This document shows, piece after piece, positions 33,762 through 43,166 of a DNA stretch of 64,000 bases (positions are counted from its first letter, which is position 1; each line of letters begins with the position of its first letter). Made by a program: the position numbers and the translations under genes. Location: contig JAFEDU010000009.1 of NCBI GenBank assembly GCA_018241425.1, forward strand, positions 17,189 through 81,188, read 5' to 3'. The notes below the pieces were generated by a model that worked only from the letters and a program-made list of their open reading frames with translations, was not told where the DNA came from and ran no database searches. The DNA is from Pseudomonadota bacterium. Its GTDB lineage: Bacteria; Pseudomonadota; Gammaproteobacteria; Steroidobacterales; Steroidobacteraceae.

Positions 33762-34808
33762 ATGGCTTCCGAGGGCATCCGCGCGCTCTTCTACGACGGC
33801 CACAGCTCCCGAGCACGACCGGTACGGCTGGCCTTCACTTCGAGCAGCACTGACGCCGCACTCACGATCGACGACGGTACACAACCGCACACCCTGCCGC
33901 TGCGGGAGCTGCGCCTGGGCGAGCGCGTGGGCGGCACCCCGCGCCTGGTGACCCTGCCGGATGGGGCGTCGCTGGAGATCCAGGACAACGATGCCTTCGA
34001 TGCATGGCTGCGCGCGGCGGCGGTGCGCACGCCCGAACAGGCGGTACGCTGGCTGGAGAGCCGCTGGCAGTACGCCCTGTTCGCCACCGCGCTGACGGTC
34101 CTCGTCAGTATCGCATTGCTGCGCTGGGGACTGCCGGCGCTCACCACGCGCGCGGTCCGCTTCGTCCCGCCGAGCGTGGATGCCCTGATTGCACGCGATT
34201 CCCTGCGGGCCCTCGACCTCACGACCTTCGGCCCGTCGCAGCTGTCGCAGGACGAGCGCCAGCATCTCACCGCGCTGTTCGCGGAAGTCGCGCATGATGC
34301 CCAGCCGCCGGGGCTTCAGTTCCGGATCGAGTTCCGCAAGGGCAACCGCGTGGGCGCCAACGCCTTCGCGCTGCCCTCGGGCGTGGTCGTCCTCACCGAC
34401 GAGCTCGTGGGCTTTGCCCGGAATGACGATGAACTGCGCGGAGTCTTCGCGCATGAGGTCGGCCATTTGCGCAACCGACATGCGATGCGCATGCTGATGC
34501 AGGGCTCGGGCAGCGCGCTCCTGCTGGTGGGCGTATTCGGGGACGTGAGCGCGGCCTCCTCGCTCACCGCGGTCGCGCCCACCCTCCTGGTGAGCCAGGG
34601 CTATTCGCGCGATTTCGAACGCGAGGCCGACGCCTTCGCCTTCACCTGGCTCGCCGCACACGGCATCGGCCCCGAGCACCTGTCGGCGCTGCTGCGCCGC
34701 CTTCCGGGCGCCGGGTCGGGTGGGTACCTCGAGAGCCACCCCGATCTCGAGGAGCGGGTCGAGGCGGCGCACCAGGCGGCCGCGCCGCCCACACCAGGCC
34801 CAAAATAA
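33762..34808 (+). CDS. M48-family zinc metalloprotease
   Basis: 348 residues. N-terminal beta-rich domain (1-85), one membrane helix at about 107-125, and a periplasmic peptidase domain with HEVGH at 231-235 as zinc site and Glu in READAFAF near 286 as third ligand. This resembles BepA/LoiP-type envelope proteases more than multi-span HtpX. Starts six bases after the DUF898 gene, so co-expressed. Substrate unknown. Confidence 0.9.
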   Translation: MASEGIRALFYDGHSSRARPVRLAFTSSSTDAALTIDDGTQPHTLPLRELRLGERVGGTPRLVTLPDGASLEIQDNDAFDAWLRAAAVRTPEQAVRWLESRWQYALFATALTVLVSIALLRWGLPALTTRAVRFVPPSVDALIARDSLRALDLTTFGPSQLSQDERQHLTALFAEVAHDAQPPGLQFRIEFRKGNRVGANAFALPSGVVVLTDELVGFARNDDELRGVFAHEVGHLRNRHAMRMLMQGSGSALLLVGVFGDVSAASSLTAVAPTLLVSQGYSRDFEREADAFAFTWLAAHGIGPEHLSALLRRLPGAGSGGYLESHPDLEERVEAAHQAAAPPTPGPK

Positions 34809-34904
34809 TCTATCTTCGGACCGCAGGAAGCGGACCCGCCATGCGCCCAAATTGCATGGAATGGCCGTGAACGCACCCGCCGCATATCACGAGGAACGAC
34901 TCTC

Positions 34905-35357
34905 ATGCCTGACGCTGCACATGCCGACGACTGGCGCGCCATCGAGCAGGTCCTGTATGCCTACGCCTGGATGGTGGACCGGCGCGAGTGGGACCTGATG
35001 GACTCGGTGTTCGCACCCGATGCCACCATCGACTACACGAGCACCGGCGGGCGCAAGGGACCGTACCGCGAGACGCTCGAGTGGCTCGCGCGGGCGCTCG
35101 CGCCCTGGCCGATCAACCTGCACCACATCACCAACGTCGCGCTCACCCTCGAGGGCGACCGGGCCCGCGCGCGCTGCTACTTCAACGCGCCGATGGGGCG
35201 CAGGCGCCCCGACGGCAGCCAGGACGTGATCGTCAACGCCGGCTTCTACTTCGATTCCCTGGTGAAACTGCCGGCGGGGTGGCGCATCCGCGAGCGTGTC
35301 TGCGAACAGACGGTGATGATCGGGCAGCTGCCGGCGGGCTACGTCATCCCGGGCTGA
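34905..35357 (+). CDS. SnoaL-like (NTF2-fold) protein
   Basis: 150 residues forming one cone-shaped NTF2 domain: helix DWRAIEQVLYAYAWMVDRREW, then DSVFAPDATIDYT, and strands around LTLEGDRARARCYF and GWRIRERVCEQ. Such proteins include steroid isomerases, dehydratases and small subunits of ring-hydroxylating enzymes. Tyr and Asp residues in the pocket are present but do not fix the reaction. A GAGGAA ribosome site precedes the ATG. No partner oxygenase is nearby. Confidence 0.8.
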   Translation: MPDAAHADDWRAIEQVLYAYAWMVDRREWDLMDSVFAPDATIDYTSTGGRKGPYRETLEWLARALAPWPINLHHITNVALTLEGDRARARCYFNAPMGRRRPDGSQDVIVNAGFYFDSLVKLPAGWRIRERVCEQTVMIGQLPAGYVIPG

Positions 35358-35379
35358 GCGTGCCGGGCGGGGCTTAAGC

Positions 35380-37590
35380 TCAGCTGGCGAGGAACAGCCG
35401 GTGCAGGCGCTGCGACTCGTCGTTGGCCAGACCCTGGAGGATGCCTTCGAGCGGCTCGGGCATGCCGAACGCATAGCCCTGTCCGTAGTCGACCCCCAGG
35501 GCCCGCACTGCCGCCGCGATCTCCTCGGTTTCCACGAACTCCGCGACGGTGACCACCGAGAAGCCGCGCGCGAGCTCCACGATGCCGCGCACGGTCGCCT
35601 GGCAGCGGGGGCTCTTCACCACCTCGCGCACGAAGCTGCCGTCGATCTTCACCGCGCGCAGCGGCAGGGCGTTGAGGTAGGTGAGCGAGTTCGCCCCGGT
35701 CCCGAAGTCATCGAGCGCGAAGTGCGCCCCGAGCGGGCGCAGGCCCTGCATCAGCTGGTTGGCGCGCTCGAGGCTGCGCACCGCGGCCTGCTCGGTGAGC
35801 TCGACCGTGATGCAACCTGCTGGAAGTTGCGCCGCGCTCAGGAGCTCGGCGAGCTCGGTGATCAGGGCCTCATCCCCCATCGACTGGCCGGAGAGATTGA
35901 TGGACATCGAGATGCCGCGGGTCTGGAGCATGGCGCGGTAGGCGCCGAGCTGCTCGAGCGCCCGCCGCATGACCCAGCGGTCCACCGAGGGCAGGAGCTG
36001 GTAGCGCTCCGCGGGCTTGATGAGCGGGCCGGGTGAGGAGACGCTGCCGTCCGGGTTCTTGAGGCGCAGCAGGATCTCGTACCCGCCCGGCAGGCCCGGG
36101 TCCTGGAGCGGCGCGATCCGCTGCCCGTAGAGCACCAGCCGGTCGGTCTTCAGGGCCTCGCGCAGGCGCCCGACGGCCACCACGTCCTCGTGCTGGCGCA
36201 TCATGCTGTCGTCTTCGCACGCGTACATCTCGATGCGCCGCCGGCCACGACCCTTGGCCACCTTGCAGGCGAGCTCCGCGGCCGCGAGAGCGCGCTGCAG
36301 CCCCTGGGGCATGCGCACCAGGGCGGCGACCCCGCAGCTCACCGAGATCTCGACCGGGTTCGTCGCGGGCCCCACGACGAGGCGCCCCACCGACTCCTGG
36401 ACGCGCTCGGCGACCTGGCGCGCCTGCGCGGTGTCCGAGTGCGCCAGCACGATCGCGAAGCGGTCACCGGCAATGCGGCCGATGAGCGCGTCGCGCGGCA
36501 CGACCGGCGCCCCCAGGGCGTCCGCGACGCGCACGATGACCTCGTTGCCGAGCTCGAAGCCGTGCAGCTCGTTGACGACGTGCATGTGGTCGACGTCGAC
36601 GTACACGACGCTGCGCTCGGCGCCCTGCGCAGCCTCGCCCTGGTTGCGGTACATCTCCTCGAGCCCGTCGCGGGTGTACAGCCCGGTCAGGAGGTCGAAC
36701 TGGGCATCCACCGCCGCGGCTGCCTGGCGCCCAAGGTGGCGCGCGAGGAACACGTGCCGGGTCTCGTAGTCCGGTGCCGCGGCCGGGTTCAGGAAGGTCA
36801 GGAGGCCGATCACGCGCCCGGACTCCCGGATCAGCGGCACCACGAGCATCTTGCAGGGCAGGCCGTGCGGGGCGTGACCGGCGGTGCTGTTGATGACGAG
36901 CGGGCGGCGCTGGCGCTGCGCGTAGTTCAAGAGGTGCTGCCGCGCCCGCCGCCACTCGCTGCGCAGGGCCTCGGCGGTACGTTCCTCGCGGACGCACTCG
37001 AGGTAGAGGCGCCTCTCGGTGGCCACCAGGACGCCGAACGTGCTCTTCAGGCGCTCGGTCGCCGCCCTGAGCATGCCCTCGAGCACGCGCCGCTCGTCGG
37101 TCGCGCCCTTGAGGTCGCTCGTGACCTTGAAGAGCCACTCGAGCTCGCTGGTCCGCTCGGTGAGGGTCTGCAGGCGCGAGCGGCTGCTCTGGCGCGCCGC
37201 GAGCTCGCGCCCGAGGCTCGCGAGGACCGGCTTGAGCTGCTGCGCCAGGGCGCGGACGTGCGCATCGCCGATGCGGGCCTTGGGCGGCACCGGAAGTTCC
37301 ACGCACAGCACCCCGAGCAGGCGCCCCTCCGAGCGCTCCAGCGGCACGGCGACGGCGAAATGGCGGGTCGAGTTCTTAAGGAGGGCCGGCTCGCGCCGAC
37401 CCTTCTGCCGGTTCAGCCAGCCGAGCGCGCGGATGCGCTCCTGGGCCGCGGACACCGCGAGCGTCCCGGCATGGCCGATCTCGGCGAGGCGCGCATCGAG
37501 CAGCACCAGGCCACTCAGGTTCTTGACCAGGGCCCGGGCGATCTGTGCGTAGGAGGCGAACATCGCCTCCCCCGACGCCACGGTACGCAT
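35380..37590 (-). CDS. EAL-domain c-di-GMP phosphodiesterase with GAF-like sensor and degenerate GGDEF
   Basis: 736 residues, no membrane segment. Residues 1-310 look like tandem GAF-type sensor domains joined by a coiled coil (about 130-165). The GGDEF domain follows, but its site reads AGDRF (374-378), so cyclase activity is unlikely. The EAL domain is intact: Glu505 in YEILLRL, Asn in INLSGQS, Glu in VELTE, DDFGTG, Lys in VKIDGSF, and Gln in YGQGYAFG. The protein should hydrolyse c-di-GMP, with the GGDEF remnant perhaps acting as a GTP sensor. Start ATG at 37590 is tentative; no good ribosome site is seen. Confidence 0.88.
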   Translation of the reverse strand: MRTVASGEAMFASYAQIARALVKNLSGLVLLDARLAEIGHAGTLAVSAAQERIRALGWLNRQKGRREPALLKNSTRHFAVAVPLERSEGRLLGVLCVELPVPPKARIGDAHVRALAQQLKPVLASLGRELAARQSSRSRLQTLTERTSELEWLFKVTSDLKGATDERRVLEGMLRAATERLKSTFGVLVATERRLYLECVREERTAEALRSEWRRARQHLLNYAQRQRRPLVINSTAGHAPHGLPCKMLVVPLIRESGRVIGLLTFLNPAAAPDYETRHVFLARHLGRQAAAAVDAQFDLLTGLYTRDGLEEMYRNQGEAAQGAERSVVYVDVDHMHVVNELHGFELGNEVIVRVADALGAPVVPRDALIGRIAGDRFAIVLAHSDTAQARQVAERVQESVGRLVVGPATNPVEISVSCGVAALVRMPQGLQRALAAAELACKVAKGRGRRRIEMYACEDDSMMRQHEDVVAVGRLREALKTDRLVLYGQRIAPLQDPGLPGGYEILLRLKNPDGSVSSPGPLIKPAERYQLLPSVDRWVMRRALEQLGAYRAMLQTRGISMSINLSGQSMGDEALITELAELLSAAQLPAGCITVELTEQAAVRSLERANQLMQGLRPLGAHFALDDFGTGANSLTYLNALPLRAVKIDGSFVREVVKSPRCQATVRGIVELARGFSVVTVAEFVETEEIAAAVRALGVDYGQGYAFGMPEPLEGILQGLANDESQRLHRLFLAS

Positions 37591-37748
37591 CGTCTGATCC
37601 ACTGAGGGGCTTACTTTCCGGACACCGCATGAGTCGGCACGTCCGTAACGGCCGCCGGCGCGGGTCCCTGAAGCTTCCATTGCCGCAGGCGCCCCGGGAA
37701 GGTGACGCAGTTCACGTTTGGGGCGGAAGCCGCGGGCTTCGGGGGGGG

Positions 37749-38669
37749 CTAGAGGGCCGCGCGCAGGCGCGCGATGTGCTCCGGGCCCACGCCGCAGCAG
37801 CCGCCGATGAGGGAGGCGCCGGCGGCCCGCCACTGGCGGGCCCACTGTAGGTAGGCCTCCGGCCCTAAGTCATCGCGCACGGTATTGATCTCGGCGTTGG
37901 CCTGGGCCTCGACGGTCTGCGGCGCGAAGCCGTTGGCATAGGCGCCGAGTGCGACCGACCCGAGGCGATCCTCCGCCGCGAGCGCCGCGCGGGATGCCTC
38001 TAGCGCTGCGCCGATCACCTCCGGCTGGCAGCAGTTGAAGAGCACGGCCTGCGCGCCGCTCCGGGCGGCCGCGAGTACCGCCCCGGCGACAGGCTCCCCC
38101 GAACGCAAGCGCGCATCGCCGGGAAGCACGTTCTCGTCGGCGAGGGTGTAGGACACCCACCACGGCTTGGGACTGCCGCTCACGACCTCGTGCATGAGGT
38201 CCATCTCGGCTGTGAGACTCAGGGTCTCGCTCAGCCACAGGTCCACGTAGGGTTCGAGCGCACGACGCAACGTCTGGAGCACCGGCCGCGCGCGCCCCGC
38301 ATCGAACAGGTCGGCACGGTAGGAACCGCACACCGGCGGCAGGGAGCCGGCCACGCGCACCGGGCGGGGCGCGGCGTCGGCGGCCTCGCGCGCCAGGCGC
38401 CCGGCCAGGGTGGCAAGGCGCGCGCCCTCGCGGGCGAAGCGCTCCTCGCCGATGTGAAAGGGCACCAGAGCGTAGCTGTTGGTGGTCACGAGGTCCGCGC
38501 CCGCCTCGATGTAGCCGCGATGAACCGCGGACACGAAGTGCGGTGCCTCCAAGAGCGCGAGGGCCGACCATTCCGGCTGCCGGAACGGGGCACCCAGGCG
38601 CAGCAGTTCGCGGCCCGTGCCGCCGTCCAGGAGCGTCAGGGAAACGGAGCCGGTCGCAGGTGAGTTCAT
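37749..38669 (-). CDS. Homocysteine S-methyltransferase (MmuM-like)
   Basis: 306 residues, one homocysteine-binding barrel: LLDGGTGRELLR near the start, ADLVTTNSYA near 60, and zinc cysteines at 213-214 (FNCCQPE) and 291-292 (GGCCGVGP). It transfers a methyl group, probably from S-methylmethionine or SAM, to homocysteine. It lacks the B12 and folate domains of MetH. The ATG at 38669 is set by the first barrel strand. It diverges from the DUF2147 gene and lies upstream of the EAL gene on the same strand. Confidence 0.9.
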   Translation of the reverse strand: MNSPATGSVSLTLLDGGTGRELLRLGAPFRQPEWSALALLEAPHFVSAVHRGYIEAGADLVTTNSYALVPFHIGEERFAREGARLATLAGRLAREAADAAPRPVRVAGSLPPVCGSYRADLFDAGRARPVLQTLRRALEPYVDLWLSETLSLTAEMDLMHEVVSGSPKPWWVSYTLADENVLPGDARLRSGEPVAGAVLAAARSGAQAVLFNCCQPEVIGAALEASRAALAAEDRLGSVALGAYANGFAPQTVEAQANAEINTVRDDLGPEAYLQWARQWRAAGASLIGGCCGVGPEHIARLRAAL

Positions 38670-38771
38670 GGAAGGAGTATGACACCCGTGCTGCAGGCGC
38701 CGCCGCCTTGCCGGTCCAGGCGCCCGCGGCGCTATGATCGGCACAGAACAGGTACGAGGAGCCGGCGCCCC

Positions 38772-39236
38772 ATGCACGCGCACATTCCCGCCGCCCTCGC
38801 GGCACTTCTCGCCCTCGGGACCACACCGGGCCTGCGTGCCGCGGCGGTGCCCGACCTCGACTCGCCCGTCGGGCGCTGGCAGCTGATCGATGACGAGACC
38901 CACGCCGCCCGGGGGGTCATGGAGCTCACGCGCAATGGGGATGAGCTGCAGGGGCGGTTCGTCGAGGCCTACCTGCAGCCCGGTGAACAGCCGCACGCCC
39001 TGTGCGTGAAGTGCAGCGGCGAGCGGCACAACCAGCCCATGGTGGGGATGGTCATCCTCTGGGGCCTGCACCGCGAGGGCTCGGAATGGGTGGGCGGACA
39101 TATCCTTGATCCCACCCAGGGGCGCATCTACGGCGCCAGTGTCACCCTCGCCGACGGCGGCCGGCGCCTGCGTGTGCGGGGCTACCTGGGGATCTCGCTC
39201 CTGGGGCGCACGCAGTTCTGGAATCGCATGCCGTAG
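38772..39236 (+). CDS. Secreted DUF2147-like protein
   Basis: 154 residues. Signal peptide to about residue 22, then a small beta-barrel domain: SPVGRWQLIDDE, GVMELTRNGDELQGRF, a CVKCSGE motif, and GGHILDPTQGRIYGA ending in GRTQFWNRM. This is the DUF2147 pattern (periplasmic, lipocalin-like, unknown function). The CxxC pair could bind metal or form a disulfide. AGGAG lies upstream of the ATG. Confidence 0.8.
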   Translation: MHAHIPAALAALLALGTTPGLRAAAVPDLDSPVGRWQLIDDETHAARGVMELTRNGDELQGRFVEAYLQPGEQPHALCVKCSGERHNQPMVGMVILWGLHREGSEWVGGHILDPTQGRIYGASVTLADGGRRLRVRGYLGISLLGRTQFWNRMP

Positions 39237-39397
39237 CGAACGCCGATACGCATTCACTCAAGATTTTCACTAGAAGCGCCGGCGGCGCGGACTGTGGACG
39301 CGGTCCGATTTGCGGGTTTGTCGGTGCTGCGCCTACAGACTCGTACCACGGGTACTGAAATCATCGCGACCGTGAAACCCAGGGGGACTTGCTGATC

Positions 39398-39811
39398 GTG
39401 GCCGAACGGACCCTCCGGGTGCTCCTGGTGGAGGACTCGCTCCTGCTCGCCGGGCGCCTCGAGGAGTTGATCCGCCGCCTGCCGAACGTCGACCTCATCG
39501 CCATCGTGGATGCCGAGCAGGACGCGATCCGGCGCATCGGGGAGACCCACCCGGACGTCCTGATCCTGGATCTGCACCTGCGCCAGGGGTCCGGGTTCGG
39601 GGTGCTGCGCGCCCTGCCGCGAGACGGCGCGCGCCCGAAGGTCATCGTCCTCACCAACTACGGCATCCCGCAGTACCGCCGCGAGGCCGAAGCCCTGGGT
39701 GCCACGGCGTTCCTCGACAAGGCGCGCGACTACGGCCGCCTGCCCGCGCTGCTCCTGGACATCGCCCGCGAGCCCCCGGCCGGCGACACGCCCGCACCCG
39801 CAGCGCCCTGA
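39398..39811 (+). CDS. Stand-alone CheY-like response regulator
   Basis: 137 residues, a single receiver domain with no output domain. Acidic pocket Glu12-Asp13, phospho-acceptor Asp58 in LILDLHL, Thr86 in VLTN and Lys108 in FLDKAR. AGGGGG at 39381-39386 suits the GTG at 39398 better than the TTG at 39389, which is only two bases from it. No histidine kinase is nearby, so its partner is elsewhere. A Pro/Ala-rich tail ends the protein, and a terminator follows. Confidence 0.88.
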   Translation: MAERTLRVLLVEDSLLLAGRLEELIRRLPNVDLIAIVDAEQDAIRRIGETHPDVLILDLHLRQGSGFGVLRALPRDGARPKVIVLTNYGIPQYRREAEALGATAFLDKARDYGRLPALLLDIAREPPAGDTPAPAAP

Positions 39812-39842
39812 AGACCTGCGCGCCCTGCGCAACCCCTAGAAT

Positions 39843-39880
39843 GGCACCGCCGGACCTGAGGGGCCGGCGGTGCCTTCCTT
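39843..39880 (+). terminator. Intrinsic terminator after the response regulator
   Basis: A perfect 11-base stem, GGCACCGCCGG (39843-39853) with CCGGCGGTGCC (39864-39874), closes a 10-base loop and is followed by TTCCTT. It ends the upstream gene and separates it from pgm, whose start is 26 bases later. Confidence 0.7.
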
Positions 39881-39899
39881 ACGATACGAGAGTTCCGCC

Positions 39900-41540
39900 A
39901 TGAGCGACCGCCTGAGTCCGCTGGCCGGCAAGCCGGCCCCCGCCTCGATCCTGATCGACGTGCCGCGGCTGCTCGCCGCCTACCACGAACTGCACCCGGA
40001 CCCGTCGGTCGCCATCGAGCGCGTGGCGTTCGGGACCTCGGGCCATCGCGGCACCTCCACCGAGCGCAGCTTCAACGAGGATCACATCCTCGCGATCACG
40101 CAGGCGATCTGCGAGTACCGGGCCCGCGAGGGGATCACGGGACCGGTGTTCCTGGGCGCCGATACCCATGCCCTGTCCGCACCCGCACAGCTCACGGCCC
40201 TCGCGGTACTCTCGGCGCACGGGGTGACGAGCCTCGTGGCAGCGCCGGGCAGCTTCACGCCTACGCCGGCCGTCTCGCACGCCATCCTCACCTACAACCA
40301 CGGGCGCAGGAGCGCCCTGGCCGACGGCATCGTGGTCACGCCCTCGCACAACCCGCCCGACAGCGGCGGCTTCAAGTACAACCCGACGCACGGCGGCCCG
40401 GCCGACACCGCCGCCACCGGCTGGATCGAGAAGCGGGCCAACGCACTCATCGAGGGGGGGCTCAAGGAGGTGCGGCGCAGCGCACGCCCGGCGCCGGACA
40501 CCGTGCGGGTGCATGACTACCTGGCGCACTACGTCGAGGACCTCGCCCAGGTCATCGACTTCGAGGTCATCCGCGCAGCCGGCGTCAAGCTCAGCATCGA
40601 CCCGATGGGCGGCGCCGGGGTCCACTACTGGGGCCGCATCGCCGAGCGCCACGGCATCGCGCTCGAGGTGGTGAGCGCGGTGGTTGACCCCCAGTTCGCG
40701 TTCATGACCTGCGACTGGGACGGCAAGATCCGCATGGACCCCTCCTCGCCCTACGCCATGCAGCGCCTGCTCGGCCTCAAGGAGCGCTTCGACATCGCCG
40801 CCGGCTGCGACACCGACCACGACCGCCACGGGATCGTCGCCCGCACCGCGGGCCTCCTGCCCTCCAATCATTACCTCGTAGTGATGATCGATTACCTCTT
40901 CTCCCACCGCCCGGGGTGGCCTGCCACCGCCGGGGTCGGCAAGACGGTGGTCTCGACTTCGCTCATCGACCGCGTGACCGCCGCACACCGTCGGCCACTG
41001 CGGGAGATGCCGGTCGGGTTCAAGTGGTTCGCGCCGGGGCTCTTTTCATCCGAGCTGGGCTTCGCCGGCGAGGAGAGCGCCGGGGCGGCATTCCTGCGCC
41101 GCGACGGGCGGGTGTGGACGACGGACAAGGACGGGCTCGCGCCGGCGCTGCTCGCCGCCGAGATGACCGCGCGCACCGGCAGCGATCCCGCGCAGCGCTA
41201 CCAGGACATCGTGGCCCGCTACGGGCCCTCGTTCGCCGACCGCATCGAGGGGCAGGCAAGCCCCGAGCAGAAGGCGAAGCTCAACCGCCTGACCCGCGCG
41301 CAGCTGCCGGGCAGCACGCTCGCGGGCGAGCCCATCGTCAGCGTGCTCGAGCGGGCGCCGGCGAACGACGCCCCCTTTGGCGGCATCAAGGTCCTGAGCG
41401 AATCCGGCTGGTTCGCCGCGCGCCCGTCCGGGACCGAGGCGCTCTACAAGATCTACGCCGAGAGCTTCCGCAGCGCGGCGCACCTCACCGAGCTGCTCGC
41501 GGACGCGCGGCGCATCGTCGATACGGCGATCGCGGTGTAG
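39900..41540 (+). CDS. pgm: Phosphoglucomutase (alpha-D-glucose-specific)
   Basis: 546 residues, alpha-D-phosphohexomutase family. FGTSGHRG at 44-51; phosphoserine Ser149 in TPSHNPP; Mg loop DTDHDRHG at 304-311; sugar-binding GEESAGA near 390; phosphate-binding RPSGTE near 515. It interconverts glucose 6-phosphate and glucose 1-phosphate. It converges on the trehalase gene with only three bases between stops; glucose freed by trehalase, once phosphorylated, would be its substrate. The ATG at 39900 is the start; ten codons upstream overlap the terminator. Confidence 0.95.
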   Translation: MSDRLSPLAGKPAPASILIDVPRLLAAYHELHPDPSVAIERVAFGTSGHRGTSTERSFNEDHILAITQAICEYRAREGITGPVFLGADTHALSAPAQLTALAVLSAHGVTSLVAAPGSFTPTPAVSHAILTYNHGRRSALADGIVVTPSHNPPDSGGFKYNPTHGGPADTAATGWIEKRANALIEGGLKEVRRSARPAPDTVRVHDYLAHYVEDLAQVIDFEVIRAAGVKLSIDPMGGAGVHYWGRIAERHGIALEVVSAVVDPQFAFMTCDWDGKIRMDPSSPYAMQRLLGLKERFDIAAGCDTDHDRHGIVARTAGLLPSNHYLVVMIDYLFSHRPGWPATAGVGKTVVSTSLIDRVTAAHRRPLREMPVGFKWFAPGLFSSELGFAGEESAGAAFLRRDGRVWTTDKDGLAPALLAAEMTARTGSDPAQRYQDIVARYGPSFADRIEGQASPEQKAKLNRLTRAQLPGSTLAGEPIVSVLERAPANDAPFGGIKVLSESGWFAARPSGTEALYKIYAESFRSAAHLTELLADARRIVDTAIAV

Positions 41541-41543
41541 GCC

Positions 41544-43166
41544 TCACGGCGCCGCGGGCCGGGCCTGCGGCGCCGGGCACGACGCCCGCTGCACCTGCGA
41601 GAACTGGGGGTAGAGCCTCAAGAGCCGCCGGGTGACGCCGTTGGTCCAGCCGAATCCGTCCTGCAGCGGGTACTCTCCCCCACCGCCGGCACGGTCCGGG
41701 TCGCTGACGTCGTACTTCTCCACGAGCTTGCCGCTCTGCGCGTACACCCGCTCGACGCTGGCGAGGAAGCGGCAGGCAATGACGGCGGCGAGCCGCTCCT
41801 CGCCGTAGCGCCTGAGGCCGGCGACTGCGATCCACTGCAGCGGCGCCCAGCCGTTCGGGGCATCCCACTGCTGACCGGACACCACCGGAGTGGTGAGCAG
41901 ACCGCCGGGAGCCAGCAGCTGCGCCTCGAGTACGCGCGCGACCGAGTGGGCCTCGGGCCCGGTCGCCGCGCCCACGAACAGGGGGTACAGCATCGCCGCC
42001 GACACCCCGGGGCGCAGCTCCCGCCGCGAGAGGCGGTAGTCGAGGAACGTCCCGCCCTGGGGGTCCCAGAGAATGCGGGTAAGGGAATCGCGGCGATGCG
42101 CCGCGGCCTCGCGAAAGCGTTGCGCACACGCGGCGTCGGATTTCTCGCGGCACCCGGCGGCGATCGCCTGCTCCAGGCCGAAGAGCAGGCTGTTCAGGTC
42201 CACCGGCACGATGTCGGTCGTCACGATGCTGCCGCGGTTGGCCGGGTCCTCGAACCAGCGCGTGCCGAAGTCCCAGCCGCTTTCGGCGGCGGCGCGGATG
42301 TCGCGGTACAGGCCCCCGGGATCGCGGCCGCTCGCGCGGGCGAGTTCGGTGTCTTCGCGGTAGGACTCGTCGCGCGGCGTGTCGCGGTCGTCGTAGTAGC
42401 GATTGAGGAGCGCGCCCTCGGGCAGCCGCACGACCCGGCGCCGTGCGGACGACTCCTTGAGCTCCTCGGCGCCCGCCATCCAGAATCCGTATTCGCGCCT
42501 GAGCTGCGGCAGGTAGCGGGCCCAGGCGCGCTCGGGGTGCGCGGGATCGAGGAGCCCCACCATGGCGAAGAAGAACGGCGGCTGTGACCGGCTGAGGTAG
42601 TACGTGCGGGTGCCGTTGGGGACGTGCCCGTAGGCGCTGATGAGGTGCGCGAAGTCCTCCACCATGTCCCGCACCTCCCGCGCCCGTCCGCTGTCGGCAA
42701 GACCCAGCATCGTGAAGTACGAGTCCCAGTAGTAGATCTCGCGGAAGCGCCCGCCCGGCACCACGTACGGACGCGGCAGTGCCAGCAGGGACCCGAAGGC
42801 CGGCACGACCGGCGTGCGCCGCGTGAGCACCGGCCACAGGGCGTCGATGTGCGCCACCAGCGGCGCTGCCTGCGCGGGGGCGGCGACGGCCGGATCTGCA
42901 TCCGGCAGGGCGAAGTTCTCGAGCACGAAGGCGCGCAGCGCCGGCGCATCCGCCGGGGCCTGCGCCCGGTAGCGAGCGAGGATCTCCTGCGGGGGGGACT
43001 TTGGGACGGCGTCGGCGAAGGTCTTGCCGTCGGGAAAGAGCTGGGTCTCCTGCACGCGCACGAACAGCTCGCCAAAGAGCTCCTGGGGCGGGGCCGGTGC
43101 ACTCCCCTGCGCCTGGGTGGCACTGCACAGGCACGCGAGCAGCAGCGCGCGGAGGCCGCCTCTCAT
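41544..43166 (-). CDS. treA: Periplasmic alpha,alpha-trehalase (GH37)
   Basis: 540 residues. Signal peptide 1-20 (ending ATQAQG), so periplasmic. Both trehalase signatures are present: PGGRFREIYYWDSYF at 137-151 and QWDAPNGWAP at 433-442; DGFGWTNGV near 503 is the usual C-terminal block. It hydrolyses trehalose to two glucose. Its ATG overlaps the MFS stop as ATGA, so it is translated with the sugar permease. Last gene of the fecI-fecR-receptor-permease-trehalase series. Confidence 0.96.
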   Translation of the reverse strand: MRGGLRALLLACLCSATQAQGSAPAPPQELFGELFVRVQETQLFPDGKTFADAVPKSPPQEILARYRAQAPADAPALRAFVLENFALPDADPAVAAPAQAAPLVAHIDALWPVLTRRTPVVPAFGSLLALPRPYVVPGGRFREIYYWDSYFTMLGLADSGRAREVRDMVEDFAHLISAYGHVPNGTRTYYLSRSQPPFFFAMVGLLDPAHPERAWARYLPQLRREYGFWMAGAEELKESSARRRVVRLPEGALLNRYYDDRDTPRDESYREDTELARASGRDPGGLYRDIRAAAESGWDFGTRWFEDPANRGSIVTTDIVPVDLNSLLFGLEQAIAAGCREKSDAACAQRFREAAAHRRDSLTRILWDPQGGTFLDYRLSRRELRPGVSAAMLYPLFVGAATGPEAHSVARVLEAQLLAPGGLLTTPVVSGQQWDAPNGWAPLQWIAVAGLRRYGEERLAAVIACRFLASVERVYAQSGKLVEKYDVSDPDRAGGGGEYPLQDGFGWTNGVTRRLLRLYPQFSQVQRASCPAPQARPAAP

